Below are positions 9,353 through 24,166 of a stretch of DNA of 64,000 bases, piece after piece. The stretch's first letter is position 1, and the number at the start of each line of letters is the position of its first letter. The notes below the pieces were generated by a model, which did not search any database, was not told where the DNA came from, and saw only the letters and a program-made list of their open reading frames with translations. Position numbers and translations under genes: made by a program. The stretch covers positions 43,501 to 107,500 of the forward strand of contig JAVYJV010000124.1 in NCBI GenBank assembly GCA_034509755.1. The letters run 5' to 3'. Origin of the DNA: Anisodus tanguticus (Eukaryota > Streptophyta > Magnoliopsida > Solanales > Solanaceae).

Positions 9353-12027
9353 GGTAAAACCAATCCAAAAATTGGTGAAAATGGTGTGTTTTAGTGCAGG
9401 CACCAAGATATCAAGGTGTGCAAAGAGAGAACAACATCTCCTTATCAAATTAAGAATAGTGGAACCCTTGTTCGAGCAAGTAATCCAAAGAGAGAACAAC
9501 ATCTCCTTATCAACCACATCCCGTTGCCAAACACATTGTATCCATAATGAAGCCCCAACTAATTTAGTATATTAGCATTTTAGCAGCTTATTGAAGACAA
9601 AATACATTTCATACTTTCTTCACTGCCAACACGTATATATATATATTATGGTAAAACCAATCCAAAAATTGGTCAAAAAAATGGTGTGTTTTAGTGCAGC
9701 ACCAAGATATCAAGGTGTGCAAAGAGAGAACAACATCTCCTTATCAAATTAAGAATAGTGGAACCCTTGTTCGAGCAAGTAATCCAAAGAGAGAACAACA
9801 TCTCCTTATCAACCACATCCTTTTTCCAAACACATTGTATCCATAATGAAGCCCCAACTAATTTAGTATATTAGCATTTTAGCACTTATTGAAGACAAAA
9901 TACATTTCATACTTTCTTCACAGCCAACACATATATATATATATATATTATGGTAAAACCAATCCAAAAATTGGTCAAAAAAAATGGTGTGTTTAGTGCA
10001 GGCACCAAGATATCAAGGTGTGCAAAGAGAGAACAACATCTCCTTATCAAATTAAGAATAGTGGAAACCTTGTTCGAGAAAGTAATCCAAAGAGAGAACA
10101 ACATCTCCTTATCAACCACATCCCGTTGCCAAACACATTGTATCCATAATGAAGCCCCAACTAATTTAGTATATTAGCATTTTAGCAGCTTATTGAAGAC
10201 AAAATACATTTCATACTTTCTTCACATCGCCAACATATATATATATATATATATTATGGTAAAACCAATCCAAAAATTGGTGAAAATGGTGTGTTTTAGT
10301 GCAGTGCACCAAGATATCAAGGTGTGCAAAGAGAGAACAACATCTCCTTATCAAATTAAGAATAGTGGAACCCTTGTTCGAGCAGTAATCCAAAGAGAGA
10401 ACAACATCTCCTTATCAACCACATCCCGTTGCCAAACACATTGTATCCATAATGAAGCCCCAACTAATTTAGTATATTAGCATTTTAGCAGCTTATTGAA
10501 GACAAAATACATTTCATACTTTCTTCATCGCCAACATATATATATATATATATATTATGGTAAAACCAATCCAAAAATTGGTGAAAATGGTGTGTTTTAG
10601 TGCAGTGCACCAAGATATCAAGGTGTGCAAAGAGAGAACAACATCTCCTTATCAAATTAAGAATAGTGGAACCCTTGTTCGAGAGCAAGTAATCCAAAGA
10701 GAGAACAACATCTCCTTATCAACCACATCCCGTTGCCAAACACATTGTATCCATAATGAAGCCCCAACTAATTTAGTATATTAGCATTTTAGCAGCTTAT
10801 TGAAGACAAAATACATTTCATACTTTCTTCATCGCCAACATATATATATATATATTATGGTAAAACCAATCCAAAAATTGGTGAAAATGGTGTGTTTTAG
10901 TGTGCACCAAGATATCAAGGTGTGCAAAGAGAGAACAACATCTCCTTATCAAATTAAGAATAGTGGAACCCTTGTTCGAGCAGTAATCCAAAGAGAGAAC
11001 AACATCTCCTTATCAACCACATCCCGTTGCCAAACACATTGTATCCATAATGAAGCCCCAACTAATTTAGTATATTAGCATTTTAGCAGCTTATTGAAGA
11101 CAAAATACATTTCATACTTTCTTCACTCGCCAACACGTATATATATATATATTATGGTAAAACCAATCCAAAAATTGGTGAAAATGGTGTGTTTTAGTGT
11201 GCACCAAGATATCAAGGTGTGCAAAGAGAGAACAACATCTCCTTATCAAATTAAGAATAGTGGAACCCTTGTTCGAGAGTAATCCAAAGAGAGAACAACA
11301 TCTCCTTATCAACCACATCCCGTTGCCAAACACATTGTATCCATAATGAAGCCCCAACTAATTTAGTATATTAGCATTTTAGCAAAGCTTATTGAAGACA
11401 AAATACATTTCATACTTTCTTCATCGCCAACATATATATATATATATATATATATTATGGTAAAACCAATCCAAAAATTGGTGAAAATGGTGTGTTTTAG
11501 TGCAGGCACCAATATATCAAGGTGTGCAAAGAGAGAACAACATCCTTATCAAATTAAGAATAGTGGAACCCTTGTTCGAGCGTAATCCAAAGAGAGAACA
11601 ACATCTCCTTATCAACCACATCCTGTTGCCAAACACATTGTATCCATAATGAAGCCCCAACTAATTTAGTATATTAGCATTTTAGCAGCTATTGAAGACA
11701 AAATACATTTCATACTTTCTTCACCGCCAACACGTATATATATATATTATGGTAAAACGAATCCCAAAATTGGTTAAAATGGTGTGTTTTAGTTGCAGGC
11801 ACCAAGATATCAAGGTGTGCAAAGAGAGAACAACATCTCCTTATCAAATTAAGAATAGTGGAACCCTTGTTCTCGAGCAGTAATCCAAAGAGAGAACAAC
11901 ATCTCCTTATCAACCACATCCCGTTGCCAAACACATTGTATCCATAATGAAGCCCCAACTAATTTAGTATATTAGCATTTTAGCAGTTATTGAAGACAAA
12001 ATACATTTCATACTTTCTTCACCGCCA

Positions 12028-12066
<39 letters not shown>

Positions 12067-12947
12067 GGTAAAACCAATCCAAAAATTGGTGAAAATGGTG
12101 TGTTTTAGTGCAGTGCACCAAGATATCAAGGTGTGCAAAGAGAGAACAACATCTCCTTATCAAATTAAGAATAGTGGAACCCTTGTTCTCGAGCAGTAAT
12201 CCAAAGAGAGAACAACATCTCCTTATCAACCACATCCCGTTGCCAAACACATTGTATCCATAATGAAGCCCCAACTAATTTAGTATATTAGCATTTTAGC
12301 AAGCTTATTGAAGACAAAATACATTTCATACTTTCTTCATCGCCAACATATATATATATATATATTATGGTAAAACCAATCCAAAAATTGGTGAAAATGG
12401 TGTGTTTTAGTGTGCACCAAGATATCAAGGTGTGCAAAGAGAGAACAACATCTCCTTATCAAATTAAGAATAGTGGAACCCTTGTTCTCGAGCAAGTAAT
12501 CCAAAGAGAGAACAACATCTCCTTATCAACCACATCCGTTGCCAAACACATTGTATCCATAATGAAGCCCCAACTAATTTAGTATATTAGCATTTTAGCA
12601 GTTATTGAAGACAAAATACATTTCATACTTTCTTCATCGCCAACATATATATATATATATATATATATTATGGTAAAACCAATCCAAAAATTGGTGAAAA
12701 TGGTGTGTTTTAGTGTGCACCAAGATATCAAGGTGTGCAAAGAGAGAACAACATCTCCTTATCAAATTAAGAATAGTGGAACCCTTGTTCTCGAGCAGTA
12801 ATCCAAAGAGAGAACAACATCTCCTTATCAACCACATCCCGTTGCCAAACACATTGTATCCATAATGAAGCCCCAACTAATTTAGTATATTAGCATTTTA
12901 GCAAAGCTTATTGAAGACAAAATACATTTCATACTTTCTTCACTCGC

Positions 12948-12982
<35 letters not shown>

Positions 12983-15070
12983 GGTAAAACCAATCCAAAA
13001 ATTGGTGAAAATGGTGTGTTTTAGTGCAGCACCAAGATATCAAGGTGTGCAAAGAGAGAACAACATCTCCTTATCAAATTAAGAATAGTGGAACCCTTGT
13101 TCGAGCAGTAATCCAAAGAGAGAACAACATCTCCTTATCAACCACATCCCGTTGCCAAACACATTGTATCCATAATGAAGCCCCAACTAATTTAGTATAT
13201 TAGCATTTTAGCAGCTTATTGAAGACAAAATACATTTCATACTTTCTTCATCGCCAACACGTATATATATATATATATTATGGTAAAACCAATCCAAAAA
13301 TTGGTGAAAATGGTGTGTTTTAGTAGTGCACCAAGATATCAAGGTGTGCAAAGAGAGAACAACATCTCCTTATCAAATTAAGAATAGTGGAACCCTTGTT
13401 CTAAGTAGAATCCAAAGAGAGAACAACATCTCCTTATCAACCACATCCCGTTGCCAAACACATTGTATCCATAATGAAGCCCCAACTAATTTAGTATATT
13501 AGCATTTTAGCAGCTTATTGAAGACAAAATACATTTCATACTTTCTTCACTCGCCAACACGTATATATATATATATATATATTATGGTAAAACCAATCCA
13601 AAAATTGGTGAAAATGGTGTGTTTTAGTGCAGTGCACCAAGATATCAAGGTGTGCAAAGAGAGAACAACATCTCCTTATCAAATTAAGAATAGTGGAACC
13701 CTTGTTCTCGAGCGTAATCCAAAGAGAGAACAACATCTCCTTATCAACCACATCCCGTTGCCAAACACATTGTATCCATAATGAAGCCCCAACTAATTTA
13801 GTATATTAGCATTTTAGCAAAGTTATTGAAGACAAAATACATTTCATACTTTCTTCATCGCCAACATATATATATATATATATATTATGGTAAAACCAAT
13901 CCAAAAATTGGTGAAAATGGTGTGTTTTAGTGTGCACCAAGATATCAAGGTGTGCAAAGAGAGAACAACATCTCCTTATCAAATTAAGAATAGTGGAACC
14001 CTTGTTCTCGAGCAGTAATCCAAAGAGAGAACAACATCTCCTTATCAACCACATCCCGTTGCCAAACACATTGTATCCATAATGAAGCCCCAACTAATTT
14101 AGTATATTAGCATTTTAGCAAGCTTATTGAAGACAAAATACATTTCATACTTTCTTCACTCGCACAACATATATATATATATATTATGGTAAAACCAATC
14201 CAAAAATTGGTCAAAAAAATGGTGTGTTTTAGTGTGCACCAAGATATCAAGGTGTGCAAAGAGAGAACAACATCTCCTTATCAAATTAAGAATAGTGGAA
14301 CCCTTGTTCGAGAAAGTAATCCAAAGAGAGAACAACATCTCCTCCTATCAACCACATCCTGTTGCCAAACACATTGTATCCATAATGAAGCCCCAACTAA
14401 TTTAGTATATTAGCATTTTAGCAGTTATTGAAGACAAAATACATTTCATACTTTCTTCATTGCCAACACGTATATATATATATATATTATGGTAAAACCA
14501 ATCCAAAAATTGGTGAAAATGGTGTGTTTTAGTGCAGGCACCAAGATATCAAGGTGTGCAAAGAGAGAACAACATCTCCTTATCAAATTAAGAATAGTGG
14601 AACCCTTGTTTCGAGCAAGTAATCCAAAGAGAGAACAACATCTCCTTATCAACCACATCCCGTTGCCAAACACATTGTATCCATAATGAAGCCCCAACTA
14701 ATTTAGTATATTAGCATTTTAGCAGCTTATTGAAGACAAAATACATTTCATACTTTCTTCATCGCCAACATATATATATATATATATATATTATGGTAAA
14801 ACCAATCCAAAAATTGGTGAAAATGGTGTGTTTTAGTGTGCACCAAGATATCAAGTGTGTGCAAAGAGAGAACAACATCTCCTTATCAAATTAAGAATAG
14901 TGGAACCCTTGTTTCGAGCAGTAATCCAAAGAGAGAACAACATCTCCTTATCAACCACATCCGTTGCCAAACACATTGTATCCATAATGAAGCCCCAACT
15001 AATTTAGTATATTAGCATTTTAGCAGCTTATTGAAGACAAAATACATTTCATACTTTCTTCATCGCCAAC

Positions 15071-15102
<32 letters not shown>

Positions 15103-15676
15103 TATGGAAAAACCAATCCAAAAATTGGTGAAAATGATGTGTTTTAGTGCAGGCACCAAGATATCAAGGTGTGCAAAGAGAGAACAACATCTCCTTATCA
15201 AATTAAGAATAGTGGAACCCTTGTTCGAGCAGTAATCCAAAGAGAGAACAACATCTCCTTATCAACCACATCCCGTTGCCAAACACATTGTATCCATAAT
15301 GAAGCCCCCACTAATTTAGTATATTAGCATTTTAGCAGTTATTGAAGACAAAATACATTTCATACTTTCTTCACTCGCCAACATATATATATATATATAT
15401 TATGGTAAAACCAATCCAAAAATTGGTGAAAATGGTGTGTTTTAGTGCAGTGCACCAAGATATCAAGGTGTGCAAAGAGAGAACAACATCTCCTTATCAA
15501 ATTAAGAATAGTGGAACCCTTGTTCTCGAAGTAATCCAAAGAGAGAACAACATCTCCTTATCAACCACATCCGTTGCCAAACACATTGTATCCATAATGA
15601 AGCCCCAACTAATTTAGTATATTAGCATTTTAGCAGCTTATTGAAGACAAAATACATTTCATACTTTCTTCATCGC

Positions 15677-15718
<42 letters not shown>

Positions 15719-16295
15719 GGTAAAACCAATCCAAAAATTGGTAAAAAAATGGTGTGTTTTAGTGTGCACCAAGATATCAAGGTGTGCAAAGAGAGAACAA
15801 CATCTCCTATCAAATTAAGAATAGTGGAACCCTTGTTCGAGCAAGTAATCCAAAGAGAGAACAACATCTCCTTATCAACCACATCCCGTTGCCAAACACA
15901 TTGTATCCATAATGAAGCCCCAACTAATTTAGTATATTAGCATTTTAGCAGCTTATTGAAGACAAAATACATTTCATACTTTCTTCACTCGCCAACACGT
16001 ATATATATATATATATATTATGGTAAAACCAATCCAAAAATTGGTGAAAATGGTGTGTTTTAGTGTGCACCAAGATATCAAGGTGTGCAAAGAGAGAACA
16101 ACATCTCCTTATCAAATTAAGAATAGTGGAACCCTTGTTCTCGAGCAGTAATCCAAAGAGAGAACAACATCTCCTTATCAACCACATCCCGTTGCCAAAC
16201 ACATTGTATCCATAATGAAGCCCCAACTAATTTAGTATATTAGCATTTTAGCAAGCTTATTGAAGACAAAATACATTTCATACTTTCTTCATCGC

Positions 16296-16300
<5 letters not shown>

Positions 16301-16342
<42 letters not shown>
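16301..16342. repeat. Long TA microsatellite, (TA)21
   Basis: Expanded TA run before the anchor at 16345, in an interior domain B unit. Runs of similar size stand at 15681-15715, 21418-21457 and 50014-50051, so expansions are scattered and not confined to the array edge. Confidence 0.93.
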
Positions 16343-16346
<4 letters not shown>

Positions 16347-19300
16347 GGTAAAACCAATCCAAAAATTGGTGAAAATGGTGTGTTTTAGTGCAGGCACCAA
16401 GATATCAAGGTGTGCAAAGAGAGAACAACATCTCCTTATCAAATTAAGAATAGTGGAACCCTTGTTCGAGCAGTAATCCAAAGAGAGAACAACATCTCCT
16501 TATCAACCACATCCCGTTGCCAAACACATTGTATCCATAATGAAGCCCCAACTAATTTAGTATATTAGCATTTTAGCAGCTTATTGAAGACAAAATACAT
16601 TTCATACTTTCTTCACCGCCAATATATATATATATATATATTATGGTAAAACCAATCCAAAAATTGGTGAAAATGGTGTGTTTTAGTGCAGCACCAAGAT
16701 ATCAAGGTGTGCAAAGAGAGAACAACATCTCCTTATCAAATTAAGAATAGTGGAACCCTTGTTCGAGCAAGTAATCCAAAGAGAGAACAACATCTCCTTA
16801 TCAACCACATCCCGTTGCCAAACACATTGTATCCATAATGAAGCCCCAACTAATTTAGTATATTAGCATTTTAGCAGCTTATTGAAGACAAAATACATTT
16901 CATACTTTCTTCACTGCCAACACGTATATATATATATTATGGTAAAACCAATCCAAAAATTGGTGAAAATGGTGTGTTTTAGTGTGCACCAAGATATCAA
17001 GGTGTGCAAAGAGAGAACAACATCTCCTTATCAAATTAAGAATAGTGGAACCCTTGTTCGAGAGCAAGTAATCCAAAGAGAGAACAACATCTCCTTATCA
17101 ACCACATCCCGTTGCCAAACACATTGTATCCATAATGAAGCCCCAACTAATTTAGTATATTAGCATTTTTAGCTTATTGAAGACAAAATACATTTCATAC
17201 TTTCTTCACTGCCAACACGTATATATATATATTATGGTAAAACCAATCCAAAAATTGGTGAAAATGGTGTGTTTTAGTGCAGTGCACCAAGATATCAAGG
17301 TGTGCAAAGAGAGAACAACATCTCCTTATCAAATTAAGAATAGTGGAACCCTTGTTCGAGCAGAATCCAAAGAGAGAACAACATCTCCTTATCAACCACA
17401 TCCCGTTGCCAAACACATTGTATCCATAATGAAGCCCCAACTAATTTAGTATATTAGCATTTTAGCAGCTTATTGAAGACAAAATACATTTCATACTTTC
17501 TTCATCGCCAACACGTATATATATATATTATGGTAAAACCAATCCAAAAATTGGTGAAAATGGTGTGTTTTAGTGCAGTGCACCAAGATATCAAGGTGTG
17601 CAAAGAGAGAACAACATCTCCTTATCAAATTAAGAATAGTGGAACCCTTGTTCGAGCAGTAATCCAAAGAGAGAACAACATCTCCTTATCAACCACATCC
17701 TGTTGCCAAACACATTGTATCCATAATGAAGCCCCAACTAATTTAGTATATTAGCATTTTAGCAAAGCTTATTGAAGACAAAATACATTTCATACTTTCT
17801 TCACTCGCCAACACGTATATATATATATATATTATGGTAAAACCAATCCAAAAATTGGTGAAAATGGTGTGTTTTAGTGTGCACCAAGATATCAAGGTGT
17901 GCAAAGAGAGAACAACATCTCCTTATCAAATTAAGAATAGTGGAACCCTTGTTCGAGCAAGTAATCCAAAGAGAGAACAACATCTCCTTATCAACCACAT
18001 CCCGTTGCCAAACACATTGTATCCATAATGAAGCCCCAACTAATTTAGTATATTAGCATTTTAGCAGCTTATTGAAGACAAAATACATTTCATACTTTCT
18101 TCATCGCCAACACGTATATATATATATTATGGTAAAACCAATCCAAAAATTGGTGAAAATGGTGTGTTTTAGTGCAGTGCACCAAGATATCAAGGTGTGC
18201 AAAGAGAGAACAACATCTCCTTATCAAATTAAGAATAGTGGAACCCTTGTTCTCGAAAGTAATCCAAAGAGAGAACAACATCTCCTTATCAACCACATCC
18301 CGTTGCCAAACACATTGTATCCATAATGAAGCCCCAACTAATTTAGTATATTAGCATTTTAGCAGCTTATTGAAGACAAAATACATTTCATACTTTCTTC
18401 ATCGCCAACACGTATATATATATATTATGGTAAAACCAATCCAAAAATTGGTGAAAATGGTGTGTTTTAGTGTGCACCAAGATATCAAGGTGTGCAAAGA
18501 GAGAACAACATCTCCTTATCAAATTAAGAATAGTGGAACCCTTGTTCGAGCAGAATCCAAAGAGAGAACAACATCTCCTTATCAACCACATCCCGTTGCC
18601 AAACACATTGTATCCATAATGAAGCCCCAACTAATTTAGTATATTAGCATTTTAGCAGCTTATTGAAGACAAAATACATTTCATACTTTCTTCACTAACA
18701 ACACGTATATATATATATATATTATGGTAAAACCAATCCAAAAATTGGTGAAAATGGTGTGTTTTAGTGCAGGCACCAAGATATCAAGGTGTGCAAAGAG
18801 AGAACAACATCTCCTTATCAAATTAAGAATAGTGGAACCCTTGTTCCGAGCAAGTAATCCAAAGAGAGAACAACATCTCCTTATCAACCACATCCCGTTG
18901 CCAAACACATTGTATCCATAATGAAGCCCCAACTAATTTAGTATATTAGCATTTTAGCAGCTTATTGAAGACAAAATACATTTCATATACTTTCTTCATC
19001 GCCAACACGTATATATATATATATTATGGTAAAACCAATCCAAAAATTGGTGAAAATGGTGTGTTTTAGTAGTGCACCAAGATATCAAGGTGTGCAAAGA
19101 GAGAACAACATCTCCTTATCAAATTAAGAATAGTGGAACCCTTGTTCTCGAGCAGTAATCCAAAGAGAGAACAACATCTCCTTATCAACCACATCCCGTT
19201 GCCAAACACATTGTATCCATAATGAAGCCCCAACTAATTTAGTATATTAGCATTTTAGCAAAGCTTATTGAAGACAAAATACATTTCATACTTTCTTCAT

Positions 19301-21416
19301 CGCCAACACGTATATATATATATATTATGGTAAAACCAATCCAAAAATTGGTGAAAATGGTGTGTTTTAGTGCAGTGCACCAAGATATCAAGGTGTGCAA
19401 AGAGAGAACAACATCTCCTTATCAAATTAAGAATAGTGGAACCCTTGTTCGAGCGTAATCCAAAGAGAGAACAACATCTCCTTATCAACCACATCCCGTT
19501 GCCAAACACATTGTATCCATAATGAAGCCCCAACTAATTTAGTATATTAGCATTTTAGCAAAGCTTATTGAAGACAAAATACATTTCATACTTTCTTCAT
19601 CGCCAACATATATATATATATATATATTATGGTAAAACCAATCCAAAAATTGGTGAAAATGGTGTGTTTTAGTGCAGTGCACCAAGATATCAAGGTGTGC
19701 AAAGAGAGAACAACATCTCCTTATCAAATTAAGAATAGTGGAACCCTTGTTCGAGCGTAATCCAAAGAGAGAACAACATCTCCTTATCAACCACATCCCG
19801 TGCCAAACACATTGTATCCATAATGAAGCCCCAACTAATTTAGTATATTAGCATTTTAGCAGCTTATTGAAGACAAAATACATTTCATACTTTCTTCATT
19901 CAACACGCCAACATATATATATATATATATTATGGTAAAACCAATCCAAAAATTGGTGAAAATGGTGTGTTTTAGTGCAGTGCACCAAGATATCAAGGTG
20001 TGCAAAGAGAGAACAACATCTCCTTATCAAATTAAGAATAGTGGAACCCTTGTTCGAGCAGTAATCCAAAGAGAGAACAACATCTCCTTATCAACCACAT
20101 CCCGTTGCCAAACACATTGTATCCATAATGAAGCCCCAACTAATTTAGTATATTAGCATTTTAGCAAGCTTATTGAAGACAAAATACATTTCATACTTTC
20201 TTCACTCGCCAACACGTATATATATATATTATGGTAAAACCAATCCAAAAATTGGTGAAAATGGTGTGTGTTTTAGTGCAGGCACCAAGATATCAAGGTG
20301 TGCAAAGAGAGAACAACATCTCCTTATCAAATTAAGAATAGTGGAACCCTTGTTCGAGCAAGTAATCCAAAGAGAGAACAACATCTCCTTATCAACCACA
20401 TCCCGTTGCCAAACACATTGTATCCATAATGAAGCCCCAACTAATTTAGTATATTAGCATTTTAGCAGCTTATTGAAGACAAAATACATTTCATACTTTT
20501 TCTTCACGCCAACATATATATATATATATATTATGGTAAAACCAATCCAAAAATTGGTGAAAATGGTGTGTTTTAGTGCAGTGCACCAAGATATCAAGGT
20601 GTGCAAAGAGAGAACAACATCTCCTTATCAAATTAAGAATAGTGGAACCCTTGTTCTCGAGCAAGTAATCCAAAGAGAGAACAACATCTCCTTATCAACC
20701 ACATCCCGTTGCCAAACACATTGTATCCATAATGAACCCAACTAATTTAGTATATTAGCATTTTAGCAAAGCTTATTGAAGACAAAATACATTTCATACT
20801 TTCTTCACTCGCCAACATATATATATATATATTATGGTAAAACCAATCCAAAAATTGGTGAAAATGGTGTGTTTTAGTGCAGTGCACCAAGATATCAAGG
20901 TGTGCAAAGAGAGAACAACATCTCCTTATCAAATTAAGAATAGTGGAACCCTTGTTCTCGAGCAGTAATCCAAAGAGAGAACAACATCTCCTTATCAACC
21001 ACATCCGTTGCCAAACACATTGTATCCATAATGAAGCCCCAACTAATTTAGTATATTAGCATTTTAGCAGTTATTGAAGACAAAATACATTTCATACTTT
21101 CTTCACTGCCAACACGTATATATATATATTATGGTAAAACCAATCCAAAAATTGGTGAAAATGGTGTGTTTTAGTGCAGTGCACCAAGATATCAAGGTGT
21201 GCAAAGAGAGAACAACATCTCCTCCTATCAAATTAAGAATAGTGGAACCCTTGTTCTCGAGCAGTAATCCAAAGAGAGAACAACATCTCCTTATCAACCA
21301 CATCCCGTTGCCAAACACATTGTATCCATAATGAAGCCCCAACTAATTTAGTATATTAGCATTTTAGCAAAGCTTATTGAAGACAAAATACATTTCATAC
21401 TTTCTTCATCGCCAAC

Positions 21417-21417
<1 letters not shown>

Positions 21418-21457
<40 letters not shown>
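21418..21457. repeat. Long TA microsatellite, (TA)20
   Basis: Expanded TA run before the anchor at 21460. The preceding ACACGT common in other units is shortened to AACGT here. Confidence 0.93.
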
Positions 21458-21461
<4 letters not shown>

Positions 21462-24129
21462 GGTAAAACCAATCCAAAAATTGGTGAAAATGGTGTGTTT
21501 TAGTGCAGGCACCAAGATATCAAGGTGTGCAAAGAGAGAACAACATCTCCTTATCAAATTAAGAATAGTGGAACCCTTGTTTCGAGCAGTAATCCAAAGA
21601 GAGAACAACATCTCCTTATCAACCACATCCCGTTGCCAAACACATTGTATCCATAATGAAGCCCCAACTAATTTAGTATATTAGCATTTTAGCAGCTTAT
21701 TGAAGACAAAATACATTTCATACTTTCTTCATCGCCAACATATATATATATATATATTATGGTAAAACCAATCCAAAAATTGGTGAAAATGGTGTGTTTT
21801 AGTGTGCACCAAGATATCAAGGTGTGCAAAGAGAGAACAACATCTCCTTATCAAATTAAGAATAGTGGAACCCTTGTTCTCGAGTAATCCAAAGAGAGAA
21901 CAACATCTCCTTATCAACCACATCCCGTTGCCAAACACATTGTATCCATAATGAAGCCCCAACTAATTTAGTATATTAGCATTTTAGCAGCTTATTGAAG
22001 ACAAAATACATTTCATACTTTCTTCACTGCCAACACGTATATATATATATATATATTATGGTAAAACCAATCCAAAAATTGGTGAAAATGGTGTGTTTTA
22101 GTGCAGCACCAAGATATCAAGGTGTGCAAAGAGAGAACAACATCTCCTTATCAAATTAAGAATAGTGGAATCCTTGTTCTCGAGCAGTAATCCAAAGAGA
22201 GAACAACATCTCCTTATCAACCACATCCCGTTGCCAAACACATTGTATCCATAATGAAGCCCCAACTAATTTAGTATATTAGCATTTTAGCAGCTTATTG
22301 AAGACAAAATACATTTCATACTTTCTTCATCGCCAACATATATATATATATATATATATATATTATGGTAAAACCAATCCAAAAATTGGTGAAAATGGTG
22401 TGTTTTTAGTGTGCACCAAGATATCAAGGTGTGCAAAGAGAGAACAACATCTCCTTATCAAATTAAGAATAGTGGAACCCTTGTTCGAGCAAGTAATCCA
22501 AAGAGAGAACAACATCTCCTTATCAACCACATCCCGTTGCCAAACACATTGTATCCATAATGAAGCCCCAACTAATTTAGTATATTAGCATTTTAGCAGC
22601 TTATTGAAGACAAAATACATTTCATACTTTCTTCACTCGCCAACACGTATATATATATATTATGGTAAAACCAATCCAAAAATTGGTGAAAATGGTGTGT
22701 TTTAGTGCAGTGCACCAAGATATCAAGGTGTGCAAAGAGAGAACAACATCTCCTTATCAAATTAAGAATAGTGGAACCCTTGTTCTCGAGCAAGTAATCC
22801 AAAGAGAGAACAACATCTCCTTATCAACCACATCCCCGTTGCCAAACACATTGTATCCATAATGAAGCCCCAACTAATTTAGTATATTAGCATTTTAGCA
22901 GCTTATTGAAGACAAAATACATTTCATACTTTCTTCATCGCCAACATATATATATATATATTATGGTAAAACCAATCCAAAAATTGGTGAAAATGGTGTG
23001 TTTTAGTGCAGTGCACCAAGATATCAAGGTGTGCAAAGAGAGAACAACATCTCCTTATCAAATTAAGAATAGTGGAACCCTTGTTCTCGAGCAGTAATCC
23101 AAAGAGAGAACAACATCTCCTTATCAACCACATCCCGTTGCCAAACACATTGTATCCATAATGAAGCCCCAACTAATTTAGTATATTAGCATTTTAGCAA
23201 GCTTATTGAAGACAAAATACATTTCATACTTTCTTCATCGCCACCACGTATATATATATTATGGTAAAACCAATCCAAAAATTGGTGAAAATGGTGTGTT
23301 TTAGTGTGCACCAAGATATCAAGGTGTGCAAAGAGAGAACAACATCTCCTTATCAAATTAAGAATAGTGGAACCCTTGTTCGAGCAAGTAATCCAAAGAG
23401 AGAACAACATCTCCTTATCAACCACATCCTCGTTGCCAAACACATTGTATCCATAATGAAGCCCCAACTAATTTAGTATATTAGCATTTTAGCAGCTTAT
23501 TGAAGACAAAATACATTTCATACTTTCTTCACTCGCCAACATATATATATATATATATTATGGTAAAACCAATCCAAAAATTGGTGAAAATGGTGTGTTT
23601 TAGTGTGCACCAAGATATCAAGGTGTGCAAAGAGAGAACAACATCTCCTTATCAAATTAAGAATAGTGGAACCCTTGTTCGAGCAGTAATCCAAAGAGAG
23701 AACAACATCTCCTTATCAACCACATCCCGTTGCCAAACACATTGTATCCATAATGAAGCCCCAACTAATTTAGTATATTAGCATTTTAGCAGCTTATTGA
23801 AGACAAAATACATTTCATACTTTCTTCACTGCCAACACGTATATATATATTATGGTAAAACCAATCCAAAAATTGGTGAAAATGGTGTGTTTTAGTGCAG
23901 TGCACCAAGATATCAAGGTGTGCAAAGAGAGAACAACATCTCCTTATCAAATTAAGAATAGTGGAACCCTTGTTCTCGAGCAGTAATCCAAAGAGAGAAC
24001 AACATCTCCTTATCAACCACATCCCGTTGCCAAACACATTGTATCCATAATGAAGCCCCAACTAATTTAGTATATTAGCATTTTAGCAGCTTATTGAAGA
24101 CAAAATACATTTCATACTTTCTTCATCGC

Positions 24130-24166
<37 letters not shown>

